23,735 nucleotides of DNA from Candidatus Bathyarchaeota archaeon (GCA_030669135.1 DAOVEE010000006.1:1-23735), one strand, 5' to 3'. Shown: positions 14,133 through 21,912, counted from the first letter of the stretch. Notes: generated by a model from the sequence alone, not told the origin. Program-made: numbers and translations.

Positions 14133-14548
14133 TCCTCGACACGAACGTCCTACTCAAGGTGTACAACCGGGAGCCTGGACATGAAAGCGTGGTTGAGATC
14201 CTCGACCAGGTTGAGACGGGGAAAACCATGGCCGCGATCTCAACCGTGACCATCGCCGAGGTCGCCGTCGGCTACCACACATCGGGTGATGAGGCCGGGC
14301 TCAAGGACTTCATACTGCGCCTACGCACCACAGGCGAGTACGCGATCATGGAAGTCGATATCGAGTCGGCGGAGCTCGCCGGCGAGATAAGGGCTAAAAC
14401 CGGGATGAGGCTCCCCGACGCCATCATCGCTGCATCCGGTGTGATCTCAGGAGCCAGCCACGTCATCACCGAGGACAAGAATTTTAGGAAAGCCTCCTCC
14501 TTCATCGCCTCGCTCACCCCCGAAGAGTTTCTCAAGGTGTCAGGGTAG
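14117..14548 (+). CDS. vapC: VapC PIN-domain ribonuclease toxin
   Basis: The product has 143 residues from GTG 14117. PIN active-site residues: Asp8 (VILDTNVLL), Glu48 (IAEVAVGY), Asp101 (LPDAIIAA) and Asp120 (ITEDKNF). The LPDAxIAA stretch is typical of VapC. It is predicted to cut tRNA or rRNA and to be silenced by the preceding VapB. Intact and normal in length. Downstream, 14549-14712 contains no gene. Confidence 0.9.
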   Translation: MGQRVILDTNVLLKVYNREPGHESVVEILDQVETGKTMAAISTVTIAEVAVGYHTSGDEAGLKDFILRLRTTGEYAIMEVDIESAELAGEIRAKTGMRLPDAIIAASGVISGASHVITEDKNFRKASSFIASLTPEEFLKVSG

Positions 14549-14712
14549 AAGGCGGGTACACGCCGTCCACCGACGCCGCCGCCACCGCGCTACAGCCATG
14601 GCACGGCCACGCGGCCACCCAGCCATTACCCAACTAAATATGGCTAGACAACGTGCAGGTAACAGGACACCCGCCAGCCTACTTACGTAGCACAAGCCAC
14701 CCAACAACACAG

Positions 14713-14943
14713 GTGGAAAACAAAAAACCACAGACAACAATCACAGAAACAAACCTCCACACCAAAGAAAACCCCACACACAGTAACCATCAAGTCGAAG
14801 AAAACACCGACAACGTAAAACCAGACGAACAGCACCGCGACCACAGATGGATCAACAAAACGGGGACGATCCACACCCCTACATTGTTGAAATGATCAAG
14901 AACTCAGGCTTCTTCACATGATTACCCATTACAAGCCTGCACC
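14713..14943 (+). pseudogene. NUDIX hydrolase 3'-end remnant, copy B (frameshifted)
   Basis: Nucleotide similarity to copy A is evident along its whole length and strongest from 14792: AAGTCGAAG, then a region coding VKPDEQHRDHRWIN, and YIVEMIKNSGFF before the stop. One base is missing relative to copy A near 14865-14880, so the two halves lie in different frames; the first part also lost several codons. Similarity runs about 25 bases past the stop. Together the copies bracket the VapBC module. The rest of the gap to 15150 is AT-rich and without genes. Confidence 0.7.
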
Positions 14944-15150
14944 AAACAATTAAGTTTTTAATTTAAATTTAGATTGTGCATCCATTCGTACCTAAAAAAT
15001 ACTTGAGAGGATATTGAGTAACCTCGTCTTGGGGTGTCAGCGTATTTAAACCCTTATAAAGGAAGGGTCATCTTAAACCGGATTTTATGGGTTAATCCGA
15101 ATCCTCTAACCTTAAAGTAAAAAACTATGATTGATAACCTAAATAGAAAG

Positions 15151-15669
15151 CTATTCCTCGCTGTTCCATTCACGTCTTTTCTCTAGATACCTCTCCATCG
15201 GGTACCCTGCACGAGCCGGATTACCATAAACCAGCGTATCCGGAGGCACATCCTTGGTCACCACGGCACCCATTCCCACCACAGCCCTTTCCCCAACAGT
15301 AATCCCAGCCTTCAGCATAGCACCAGCACAAACAATGGCATCATCCTTCACAGTGACCCCAACCATCCTGTCACTCATGGGATACGGGTCATTCGTGAAA
15401 ATCACTCCAGGCCCGATGAAAACGCCGTCACCGATAACCGTAAGCGGCGGGATATACGCGGAGCCCTCAATCTTACAGTTCTCACCGATCTTAACCCCGT
15501 AATCAACATGAACCAAAGAACCTATCTTCGTGTTATCCCCGATCACAGCACCGTTACCGATATACGAAAAATTCCAGATCTGGACATTCTCACCCAGCTT
15601 CACGTCCTTACCAATGTGACGAATAACATCCGACATAAACGAAACATCCGCAACCCCACCTAAAAACAT
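15151..15669 (-). CDS. Left-handed beta-helix acyltransferase (WbpD/WlbB-like)
   Basis: The product has 172 residues from ATG 15669; ATG 15636 (MSDVIRHIGKDVKLGEN) is an equally good start and begins exactly at the hexapeptide domain. Imperfect hexapeptide repeats run through most of the protein (IGNGAVIGDNTKIGS, VKIGENCKIEGSAYIPPLTVIG), with the loop FTNDPYPMSD and the closing VVTKDVPPDTLVYGNPAR that marks sugar N-acetyltransferases of the WbpD/WlbB group. These acetylate UDP-linked amino sugars for surface polysaccharides or S-layer glycans, working as trimers. Neighbouring flippase and RmlA remnants support a former glycan locus. It appears intact; the exact substrate cannot be told. Confidence 0.8.
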   Translation of the reverse strand: MFLGGVADVSFMSDVIRHIGKDVKLGENVQIWNFSYIGNGAVIGDNTKIGSLVHVDYGVKIGENCKIEGSAYIPPLTVIGDGVFIGPGVIFTNDPYPMSDRMVGVTVKDDAIVCAGAMLKAGITVGERAVVGMGAVVTKDVPPDTLVYGNPARAGYPMERYLEKRREWNSEE

Positions 15670-15698
15670 CTATCCTTACACCCAAGGAAGAAAAAAGC

Positions 15699-15956
15699 AT
15701 GAAAACAATACTAGCCGCAGCGTCGGCAGGCTTCGCAGCCAACCTCTACGCCAACACCGTACAACTTAACCCATGGATAGAGCTACTCACCGGCGGAACA
15801 CTATGCATCCTAACCTACATCGCATCAGTCCTACTTCTAAGAGCACTCAAACAACCAGACCTCGACAACCTAGAAAACATATCTCGAGGGCTGGGACCCA
15901 TATACCCCACCACAAAGAAAATCATAACACTCCTAAAGCCACTGTTTAAACCTTGA
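15699..15956 (+). pseudogene. C-terminal fragment of a polysaccharide flippase (Wzx-like)
   Basis: The frame has 85 codons, with one or two hydrophobic segments (ILAAASAGFAANLYAN and LLTGGTLCILTYIASVLLLRAL), followed by KQPDLDNLENI and a basic end (KIITLLKPLFKP). This matches the last two helices and cytoplasmic tail of archaeal O-antigen/polysaccharide flippases, which are normally over 400 residues. The rest of the gene is missing: upstream lies the divergent acyltransferase. It may still be translated from ATG 15699, but cannot be a working flippase. It is another 3'-end fragment in this region. From 15957 to 16226 I see no gene, only a GAGGAT/ATCCTC hairpin at 16060-16077. Confidence 0.55.
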
Positions 15957-16226
15957 AACGTAAACACATTAACAAGCCAACAAATAGATTTAATATCCAT
16001 GAACAGGCTAGCCTCACTAAGCATATCCTACAAGAGCCATAAAAACGATAAATTAAAATGAGGATTCCCTGATCCTCTACCCCTCTTCCTCTGAATCTAA
16101 GCACACTAGGCGTTCTGCTCCCCGATCAATCAAAACAAATAACAGCTACACACATCACGACATATAGAAACCGATCCATACCCATAAAAACGCAACAATG
16201 CCAAGGAAACCCCCTCAAGGCTTAAA

Positions 16227-16781
16227 CCAGTCAAAAAAGAAACATCCATCCAAACCCTCCTCACCCAAGGCCACAAAGTGAAAGTCCAGAAGGTCTAGGG
16301 CTGGCGGAAAGACACGGGAAAACCCGAGGACCTACTCGAAGCAAACCAGCTCATCCTCCGTGACCTCGAACCCTACAATCGCGGAACGATAGAGGACACC
16401 GCGACGATATCAAACAACGTGGGAATCGGAGAAGGATCAATCATTCACAGCCGTACAACCATAAGAGGGCCGGTCATAATTGGAGATCACTGCGAGATAG
16501 GCCCCAACGCCTACATCGGCCCCTACACCAGCATTGGAGATCACTCAACAATCTGCAATACCGAGATAGAGAACAGCATCATCATGGAAGGAGCACACAT
16601 AGACTGCGGAAGACGCATCGTTGACAGCCTCATCGGGAGAAACGTCAAGATCCTCAGCTCGAAAGAAAACATCCCAGAGGCCACAGGCTCATCCTAGGAG
16701 ACATGGCCACAGTCACCCTCTAAAAACAAGGTTAAGGAGGAGATCAAGGGGAAGCTCCGAAGACTAGGATACATCCAATAG
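16227..16781 (+). pseudogene. RmlA-like nucleotidylyltransferase 3'-end remnant, copy C
   Basis: The frame resembles the C-terminal half of long-form archaeal glucose-1-phosphate thymidylyltransferases: SIQTLLTQGHKVKVQKV, GWRKDTGKPEDLLEANQLIL, then hexapeptide repeats (VIIGDHCEIGPNAYIGPYTS, GRRIVDSLIGRNVKILSS). A TAG at 16296-16298 interrupts it where the family has V-T-G-W. A single missing base near 16680 shifts the end; restoring it gives IPEGHRLILGDMATVTL and a stop. The catalytic nucleotidyltransferase half is absent. After that stop, similarity to the copy at 17364 continues in another frame to GYIQ and a TAG at 16781. An internal ORF from 16419 (92 codons) could still be translated but is not a complete enzyme. 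Confidence 0.78.
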
Positions 16782-16784
16782 AGT

Positions 16785-16997
16785 TTAAGCAACTACGATC
16801 TCTTTCTTAGCTAAGACCTCAACCATTGATGGGACTATTTTACTCGCCCTCAATATCTCCATGAAGAGGGGCGCCCCGCCTTCATCGAAATGAACCACCA
16901 CATCACCCATCTCCTCAGCATGGGAGAGCTTGCCATGCTCAACTATTACCAGCGTCAGAACATCGGCTTCGTCGTCGTACCTCATCTTATACGCCAT
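16785..16997 (-). CDS. DUF2283 protein, putative antitoxin
   Basis: The product has 70 residues and begins MAYKMRYDDEADVLTLVI, the hallmark opening of DUF2283, followed by DVVVHFDEGGAPLFMEILRASK. Small DUF2283 proteins are commonly paired with DUF4258 proteins and are predicted antitoxins. The ATG at 16997 overlaps the stop of the DUF4258 gene by 11 bases, giving toxin-first order. Its stop is only three bases from the end of RmlA copy C. Intact. Confidence 0.78.
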   Translation of the reverse strand: MAYKMRYDDEADVLTLVIVEHGKLSHAEEMGDVVVHFDEGGAPLFMEILRASKIVPSMVEVLAKKEIVVA

Positions 16998-17256
16998 ACC
17001 GATCCCGCCTCACCGGATAGAAGGTGATGACAACTAGATATCCCTTTCTCACCTCGTAGACCACCCTCAGAGCATAGTTCTCATCGAGAACCTTAATGGC
17101 TAAGCGTTGATCGCCTCGTTCATCCAAACGATCAGGACTCAACACGGTCTCCACCACCTTCTCCCTATCCACATCATACCCATACCTCCTGACAACCTCA
17201 AACTTGTCCTTCGCATGCCTTGTGAACCTGACCTTCGGAATATCACCCATCTTCAA
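16987..17256 (-). CDS. DUF4258 protein, putative RelE-like toxin
   Basis: The product has up to 89 residues, from TTG 17256 or ATG 17250. The core (VRFTRHAKDKFEVVRRYGYDV, VETVLSPDRLDE, LAIKVLDENYALRVVYEV, GYLVVITFYPVRRDRY) is the DUF4258 pattern, a RelE/ParE-related fold thought to act as mRNA nuclease. Conserved His15, Arg and the C-terminal YPVRRDRY stretch are present. It is paired with the DUF2283 gene. The promoter likely lies at about 17304-17334. The pair is bracketed by RmlA 3'-end copies. Confidence 0.78.
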   Translation of the reverse strand: MKMGDIPKVRFTRHAKDKFEVVRRYGYDVDREKVVETVLSPDRLDERGDQRLAIKVLDENYALRVVYEVRKGYLVVITFYPVRRDRYGV

Positions 17257-17303
17257 ACATCCTTAATAAAACAGTACGCCCCGAACACCATATCGTATAG
17301 CTC

Positions 17304-17334
17304 TTCATATATATACTGCATTATTGCATATGAA
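17304..17334. promoter_or_regulatory. Inverted repeat around a TATA-like tract, operator of DUF4258/DUF2283
   Basis: TTCATAT and ATATGAA arms stand 17 bases apart around TATATAC and TGCATTATTGCA. On the minus strand the TATATATA is about 55-60 bases before the toxin start. A self-regulating toxin-antitoxin pair would be expected to have such an operator; only the symmetry is seen. Confidence 0.4.
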
Positions 17335-17363
17335 CGGGGGCAAGTTCAAAGGCCTTAAAGCTT

Positions 17364-17820
17364 GAGGAACCTCCTCGAAGCAAACCGGCTCATCCTCCAG
17401 GAGCTCCAACCATACAACCACGGGAAAGTCGAAGAGACCGCCACCCTAACCAATAACGTCGGGGTCGGCGAAGGCACGGTAATCCACGGCAGAACCACGA
17501 TCCGCGGACCAGTCATCATAGGTGAACATTGCGAGATAGGCCCAAACACCTACATAGGCCCCTACACCAGCATCGGAGACCATGTCCGCATCGCCAACAC
17601 CAAGATCGAGAACAGCATCGTGATGAGCGGCGCACGAATCCTCTGTGGGAGGAAAATGACTGACAGCTTAATAGGGAAGACGTGGAGATCCTCGACTCCG
17701 CACAGAACGTACCCAAAGGCCACAAACCGATATTAGGAGACCAGTCAACAGTCACCCTCTAAAAACAAGGTTAAGAAGGAGCTCAAGGAGAGGCTACGAG
17801 CACATGGATACATACAATAG
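17364..17820 (+). pseudogene. RmlA-like 3'-end remnant, copy D
   Basis: This is homologous to copy C but starts later: similarity begins at RNLLEANRLILQEL (about 17364) and runs through hexapeptide repeats (VIIGEHCEIGPNTYIGPYTS, GRKMTDSLIG). A base is missing near 17680; with it the frame would read GKNVEILDSAQNVPKGHKPILGD and end TVTL-stop. As in copy C, similarity goes on past the stop in another frame to GYIQ and TAG at 17820. Differences from copy C are mainly at third codon positions, so both diverged as working genes before decay. The upstream flank is unrelated to copy C. Confidence 0.78.
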
Positions 17821-17865
17821 AAACGTCATCCCCACGCAAGCCCGTATAACTCACGAAGGGATAAG

Positions 17866-17874
17866 CTTTAAGTA
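17866..17874 (+). promoter_or_regulatory. TATA box of the AbrB/VapC module at 17910
   Basis: CTTTAAGTA in the 89-base gap between RmlA copy D and the antitoxin gene. Predicted leader of about 12-15 bases; AGGCGG before the ATG could be a ribosome site. Confidence 0.4.
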
Positions 17875-17909
17875 ATGCATTTCAATTTGGTATTAATTAG
17901 GCGGACATA

Positions 17910-18170
17910 ATGACCAGGGTCGTCAGTGTTACTAAGAAGGGTCAGGCGACCATCCCCAAAGATTTAAGGGAGAAGTTCGGGGTCGGAGACAAGGTTCTCG
18001 TCGTCGAGACGGAGGAAGGCATCCTCTTCAAGCCTCTGCCCCGACCCGAAGACGATTTCGGCTCTCTCAAGGAGCTATTCGAGGGGAAGACGGCGAGAGA
18101 GATCCTGGATGAGGCTAGGGCGCAGGATCGGATGAGAGAGAAGAAACTGTTAGAGGGCGTCGAGAGATGA
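17910..18170 (+). CDS. vapB: AbrB-type antitoxin VapB
   Basis: The product has 86 residues from ATG 17910. The AbrB domain TRVVSVTKKGQATIPKDLRE with FGVGDKVLVVETEEGILFKPL is canonical. The C-terminal helix (FGSLKELFEGKTAREILDEA) has the usual form of a toxin-binding tail. The stop overlaps vapC as ATGA. It is distinct in sequence from the other two VapB proteins here, so the three modules are not recent duplicates. Confidence 0.9.
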   Translation: MTRVVSVTKKGQATIPKDLREKFGVGDKVLVVETEEGILFKPLPRPEDDFGSLKELFEGKTAREILDEARAQDRMREKKLLEGVER

Positions 18171-18562
18171 GCATCGTCTTCGACACCGAGGCCCTCCTAG
18201 CCTTCTACCTAGGAGAACAAGGCGGAAAGGAGGTCGAGAACCGCCTAGTAAAGATAACGAAAGGAGAAATAAGGGGCTACCTGAACCTCATCAACCTCAC
18301 AGAACTCTACTACATTCTGTACCGGAGGAGTCCAGACCTTGCCGAGGAGAAGGAACGGAACCTCAGGGACTATGGGTTGGAGATCGTCCCCGTCGACGAC
18401 AACGGACTCTGGAAAGAGGCAGCGAAGACGAAGGAAAGACACACCCTCTCCCTCGCCGACGCATTCGCGGTTGCCACGGCGAAGGTGAAGAAGGCGAATC
18501 TGCTGGTAGGCCGAGACGCGGAGTTCGATGACATCGATGTCTCGGTAGAGCGAATAAGCTAG
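18167..18562 (+). CDS. vapC: VapC PIN-domain ribonuclease toxin
   Basis: The product has 131 residues from ATG 18167. PIN residues: Asp6 (IVFDTEALLAFYLGE), Glu46 (LTELYYILYRR), Asp98 (LSLADAFAVATA) and Asp117 (VGRDAEFD). The order LADAFAVATA then VGRDAEF is diagnostic. Complete and in the normal size range. A fragment of another gene follows directly. Confidence 0.9.
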   Translation: MSIVFDTEALLAFYLGEQGGKEVENRLVKITKGEIRGYLNLINLTELYYILYRRSPDLAEEKERNLRDYGLEIVPVDDNGLWKEAAKTKERHTLSLADAFAVATAKVKKANLLVGRDAEFDDIDVSVERIS

Positions 18563-18563
18563 G

Positions 18564-18791
18564 AGCAGGCACAAGTCTAGCAACATCTACCTGGCATCAA
18601 GCCTCCACAAATATTTGCTCAATGAAACCCGCTACGTCAACGAGTTCGCCCTGATAACCCGGGAGGAGGCCGTCAAACGGGACAAGGTGGAGCTGCTTAG
18701 ATACAGCTGGAGCCTGACTGACATGTACAAGAGGGAGCTGGAGAACCCCGGCCTGGAACGCGTACAGGGGCCCAATCTAAGAAATTCTTAA
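18564..18791 (+). pseudogene. 3'-end fragment of an unrecognised gene
   Basis: A frame without start codon near its beginning runs from the VapC end to a TAA at 18791. It has clean coding character, with SNIYLASSLHKYLLNETRYV, ITREEAVKRDKVELLRYSW and TDMYKRELENPGLERVQG. A TAA sits just before it (about 18555), and the only Met is late, so the N-terminal part of the gene is lost. The family is not recognised. It lies immediately downstream of a toxin-antitoxin module, like the other 3'-end copies; a second copy was not found in the window. From 18792 to 18936 no gene is seen. Confidence 0.5.
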
Positions 18792-18936
18792 ATCAACCGG
18801 CGTTCAAGCACAATCCCGAGACAGATGACCAAAGCCTAACTCGGTAAAGTAGACAGCTACTAAACAATAAAACCTATAGATTAACATTCGAGAATCTTTA
18901 AAAAATAAACCCCGTTGCATCAACGAGGCATATCTT

Positions 18937-19806
18937 TTGAAAAAGATAAAAGTTAACCAGAAAATGATGAAATCTATAGAAGGCCTCTCAAAGCATTACT
19001 GGGATCCTGGAAGTACGGCGCCGGTGTTCCACGAACCCAAAGAACTGGAAGAGATCAAAGACAGCTGGTGGCACTCTCTCCTCTTCCTGTTAGACAGAAC
19101 CTTCTACCGTGGAAGAAGCGACAAACTGTCAGGAAGATTCGAAAACGTCACAATCAAAGCATTAAAGAAAACTCTATGCCAGCCAGACGAAGACACCCCC
19201 TCGATAGACAAGGTGTTACGGCTCTACAACCAAGGCCAGCTAGATTACACAAAGTACGGGTACACCACGAAAAAGAAGGCACGAGGCCACTCCGAAGAAC
19301 TCAAAAAAGCCTTGGACGCCGAATACCCCTACGACCCCGCTAAACCCAAAAAGAAAAGCAAGACAGGAAGAGAAACAGACCGCGAGATGGTGATAGACAG
19401 CCTGAGGCTCGTCTCAGAACTAACAGAATACGGCCACAGCCTGATCAGGTACACCGTAGAAAACGTGAGAAACCTGCCCCAGGTCTACGACACAATAACC
19501 AGCATCAGATACGTAGGACCAAAAACAGGCTCCCTCTTCATAAGAGACGCCGCCGTGTTCTACAAACTCGAGGACCAGCTAACAGACGACGACCACCAAT
19601 ACGTTCAGCCCGTCGACACTTGGGTGAGACAGATGTGCAAACGATTCGGGTGGATCGAAGAAAACACCAAAACAGAAAAAGTAGTAGAAAAAATGACACA
19701 AGAATGCAAGAAAGTCGACGTCTCCCCCCTCAAATTCAACCAAGGGCTCTGGTACCTAGGCTCACACGCCCTCGACCTACTGCTAGAAGGCTTTTCCTTA
19801 CATTAA
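18937..19806 (+). CDS. HhH-GPD-type DNA glycosylase/lyase-like protein
   Basis: The product has 289 residues from TTG 18937 (ACGAGG ten bases upstream; ATG at codon 10 or 11 is an alternative). The C-terminal half shows a helix-hairpin-helix with SIRYVGPKTGSLFIRDAA and QPVDTWVRQM: Lys196 and Asp227 stand at the catalytic positions of OGG/AGOG-type bifunctional glycosylases, which remove oxidised bases and nick DNA. It ends with FNQGLWYLGSHALDLLLEGF. The N-terminal 150 residues are helical and Lys-rich, with a KPKKKSKTGRETDRE linker, and not recognised. The gene seems complete. Its last 32 codons are present again, diverged, after the AbiE pair (21913-22008). Confidence 0.7.
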   Translation: MKKIKVNQKMMKSIEGLSKHYWDPGSTAPVFHEPKELEEIKDSWWHSLLFLLDRTFYRGRSDKLSGRFENVTIKALKKTLCQPDEDTPSIDKVLRLYNQGQLDYTKYGYTTKKKARGHSEELKKALDAEYPYDPAKPKKKSKTGRETDREMVIDSLRLVSELTEYGHSLIRYTVENVRNLPQVYDTITSIRYVGPKTGSLFIRDAAVFYKLEDQLTDDDHQYVQPVDTWVRQMCKRFGWIEENTKTEKVVEKMTQECKKVDVSPLKFNQGLWYLGSHALDLLLEGFSLH

Positions 19807-19823
19807 ACTCTGTTTTTAGACAG

Positions 19824-19863
19824 CTAAGAAAAAACAAAATTTTAAATTTTTGTGGTTTCTTAG
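19824..19863. promoter_or_regulatory. 40-bp imperfect palindrome, operator of the second AbiE pair
   Basis: The arms CTAAGAAAAAACAAAATTTT and AAATTTTTGTGGTTTCTTAG match at 17 of 20 positions. It ends eight bases before the AbiEi ATG and includes a TTTTAAAT that may be the TATA element. The core AAAACAAAATTTT is shared with the operator at 8886-8919. Confidence 0.62.
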
Positions 19864-19870
19864 TTAAGGC

Positions 19871-20695
19871 ATGAGCTGGCTCGAATCCTCGTTAAAAGAC
19901 CTCAAAAAAGACTACGACAATAGACCCTTCTCAGCTAAAAAGGCAGCCTCAACGCTCGAAAAAGAAAAAGGATACACCAGAAACACTGTCTACGCAGTAC
20001 TTCACGAGCTCTATAAACGAGGGTCTCTGATCAAGCTGGGTAGAGGCATCTACCAGGTTCCCATCTATAACTCTCACGTTGACCTACCCGCTAGTTTTAC
20101 ACTATCAGATAGAGCAACCGTTGAAGTAGCATCGAGTGCACTGAGCAAAGCCACGGAGACATTAAAAGAAAAAGGAATCGACTTCATGGTCACAGGACCA
20201 TCCTCATTGGCAAGGTTTCATCACTACCTCTCCCGGAGATACATACACCTCATCTACGTCGTTCAAGGAGGAGGAGAGTACTCCGTCAAAACTCTGAGAG
20301 ACGCAGACCTCCTGGCTTTACTGAACCCTAACCGGAAAGAAGTCGAGACTATTCTCGAAAACGTCAACGGTAAAGACCTCTTCATAATACGTGAATTCGC
20401 TGATCTTACAGGGAACGTGAATGGCAGGGCTTCTCTGGAAAGGGCGTTAGTTGACACTTATTTCGAGGTGACGCGAGGCAAGATGCCTTTCTCTGAGGTT
20501 GAGGTCGGCCGGATCATCGCCAACACATTCAGAGAGGAGAGCATCGATGTAACTCACCTGTTACACCTTGCCTCTCGACGGGGCATAAAAGACGAGTTTA
20601 ATGCAGTTGTAAAAGAAGTCATACCCAATTTTCCTGTAGACTCCTTATCTAGAAACAAACATGTAAGAAACGTTTTACTGGGTATCAGAGAGTGA
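19871..20695 (+). CDS. AbiEi-like antitoxin (DUF6577-type winged-helix protein)
   Basis: The product has 274 residues from ATG 19871, preceded by TTAAGGC as in the first AbiEi. Residues 1-65 form a winged helix (FSAKKAASTLEKEKGYTRNTVYAVLHEL, then the wing LIKLGRGIYQVP). The middle part has FMVTGPSSLARFHHYLSRR and VVQGGGEYSV, and a helical C-terminus follows. This architecture fits antitoxins paired with AbiEii-like nucleotidyltransferases (DUF6577 group). The toxin gene starts seven bases after its stop. There is no nuclease-like domain, in contrast to the protein at 7622-8845. Confidence 0.72.
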   Translation: MSWLESSLKDLKKDYDNRPFSAKKAASTLEKEKGYTRNTVYAVLHELYKRGSLIKLGRGIYQVPIYNSHVDLPASFTLSDRATVEVASSALSKATETLKEKGIDFMVTGPSSLARFHHYLSRRYIHLIYVVQGGGEYSVKTLRDADLLALLNPNRKEVETILENVNGKDLFIIREFADLTGNVNGRASLERALVDTYFEVTRGKMPFSEVEVGRIIANTFREESIDVTHLLHLASRRGIKDEFNAVVKEVIPNFPVDSLSRNKHVRNVLLGIRE

Positions 20696-20701
20696 AACAG
20701 C

Positions 20702-21853
20702 ATGGGGCTAATCCACGACGCATCATTTTTCACCGAAGAAAGCGTGAAAAGAAGAGCCACACAATACGGTTTCCCAAATAATTTAGCTGTCGAGCTTTTC
20801 TTGTGGGACTGCGAGATCGCCGCCCAGCTGCAGACTCATTCAGAGAGTCTGATCCTGAAGGGCGGGGCAGCCGTACAGCTTCATCTACCTGTAGAAATGC
20901 AGAGAGGAAGCATAGACATCGATATGGTTGGCCCTCTAACCGAGACGGAGGTAGAGGAGATCGTCGCTCGTATCCCATCTAAGCTTCCCGGCATCTCTTT
21001 TGAAAGATATAATCCTAGATCACCGATTCCTAGAATCCCTCTAATAACATATTATGGTAAAATACCTACACTAATCCCTGAAAGAAGAGCCTCGGACATA
21101 TCCATAAAAACAGAGTTTCTGCTTGAAGACCTCGGATTAGCCTATGTTACGCTTCCTGAGGCAACGACCTTCGCCGTAGAAACTAAGAACCTTAAATGCT
21201 ATTCTGTTCCAAGCCTAATAGGAGATAAACTCCTCACCCTTGCGAGAAACACGATAGGAGTAACAAGAGAAGAGGATGTACCTAAACAGATATACGACAT
21301 CGCCACACTGAGCGAGCTCCACGTTCCCTCCTCCGACGATGTCTCCCAGATCTCCAGTACAGTCAACAAGCTGATCCCCGTTGAGGCAGGCTATAGAGGT
21401 CTACACTTGGACACGAAAGAGGTGCTAAACGACATACAAACAAGCTTGAAACGATACTGCCTTCTGGGCACCTCAGGCGGGGACAAGGAAATCTGGAGAA
21501 ACATTACAAGCTTTCAACAGTTCTATGTAAACTCATCCCAGAGAAAAAACCGTGATGAATGGTCTGAGAGAGCATGGAGGCTTAGCTTCCTGTCTGAGCT
21601 AATCACCTCCATCTCTGAGGGGGAATCGGCTCAAGCTCAAGCAACCAAATACTCTTCAGCCCTCACCATGTCAAACAAGCTGAGAGAGGTTAAAGGTGAG
21701 AAAATCGTAGAAACAAGAAAAGAGCTACTAAAACATGCTAGACCCCACACACCCTTCTTCAAGGAACTCAGAGGAAAGTCACTTAATCGAGTATTCTGGC
21801 AGATAATAAGCAGGGACAACATCGAAGCCGTTCAATCTTCACTTGGCATATAG
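20702..21853 (+). CDS. AbiEii/AbiGii-family nucleotidyltransferase toxin
   Basis: The product has 383 residues from ATG 20702. The toxin motifs are LILKGGAAVQLHLP (Lys53, Gly54-Gly55) and RGSIDIDMVG (Arg68, Ser70, Asp72, Asp74). The second conserved block is SLIGDKLLTLARNTIGV with KQIYDIATL. The C-terminal 180 residues are mostly helical and make it longer than many AbiEii proteins. It should nucleotidylate a host RNA or another acceptor when not restrained by its partner. It differs strongly from the toxin at 6717, so the modules came independently. A diverged 3' end of the glycosylase gene follows 59 bases after the stop. Confidence 0.85.
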   Translation: MGLIHDASFFTEESVKRRATQYGFPNNLAVELFLWDCEIAAQLQTHSESLILKGGAAVQLHLPVEMQRGSIDIDMVGPLTETEVEEIVARIPSKLPGISFERYNPRSPIPRIPLITYYGKIPTLIPERRASDISIKTEFLLEDLGLAYVTLPEATTFAVETKNLKCYSVPSLIGDKLLTLARNTIGVTREEDVPKQIYDIATLSELHVPSSDDVSQISSTVNKLIPVEAGYRGLHLDTKEVLNDIQTSLKRYCLLGTSGGDKEIWRNITSFQQFYVNSSQRKNRDEWSERAWRLSFLSELITSISEGESAQAQATKYSSALTMSNKLREVKGEKIVETRKELLKHARPHTPFFKELRGKSLNRVFWQIISRDNIEAVQSSLGI

Positions 21854-21912
21854 AAACATCAGCATTAATAATCAGACCCCCCAATCGAGGACCCAGCCTT
21901 CTACAATCACCT

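Noticed and set aside
14540..14740. Minus-strand ORF of 66 codons between VapC and NUDIX copy B
   Set aside because: Arises from the A/C-rich bias on the plus strand; no start signals or domain pattern.
15060..15115. Possible tRNA T-arm-like sequence (GGTTAATCCGAATCC)
   Set aside because: No acceptor stem, anticodon arm or CCA-proximal pairing could be built around it.
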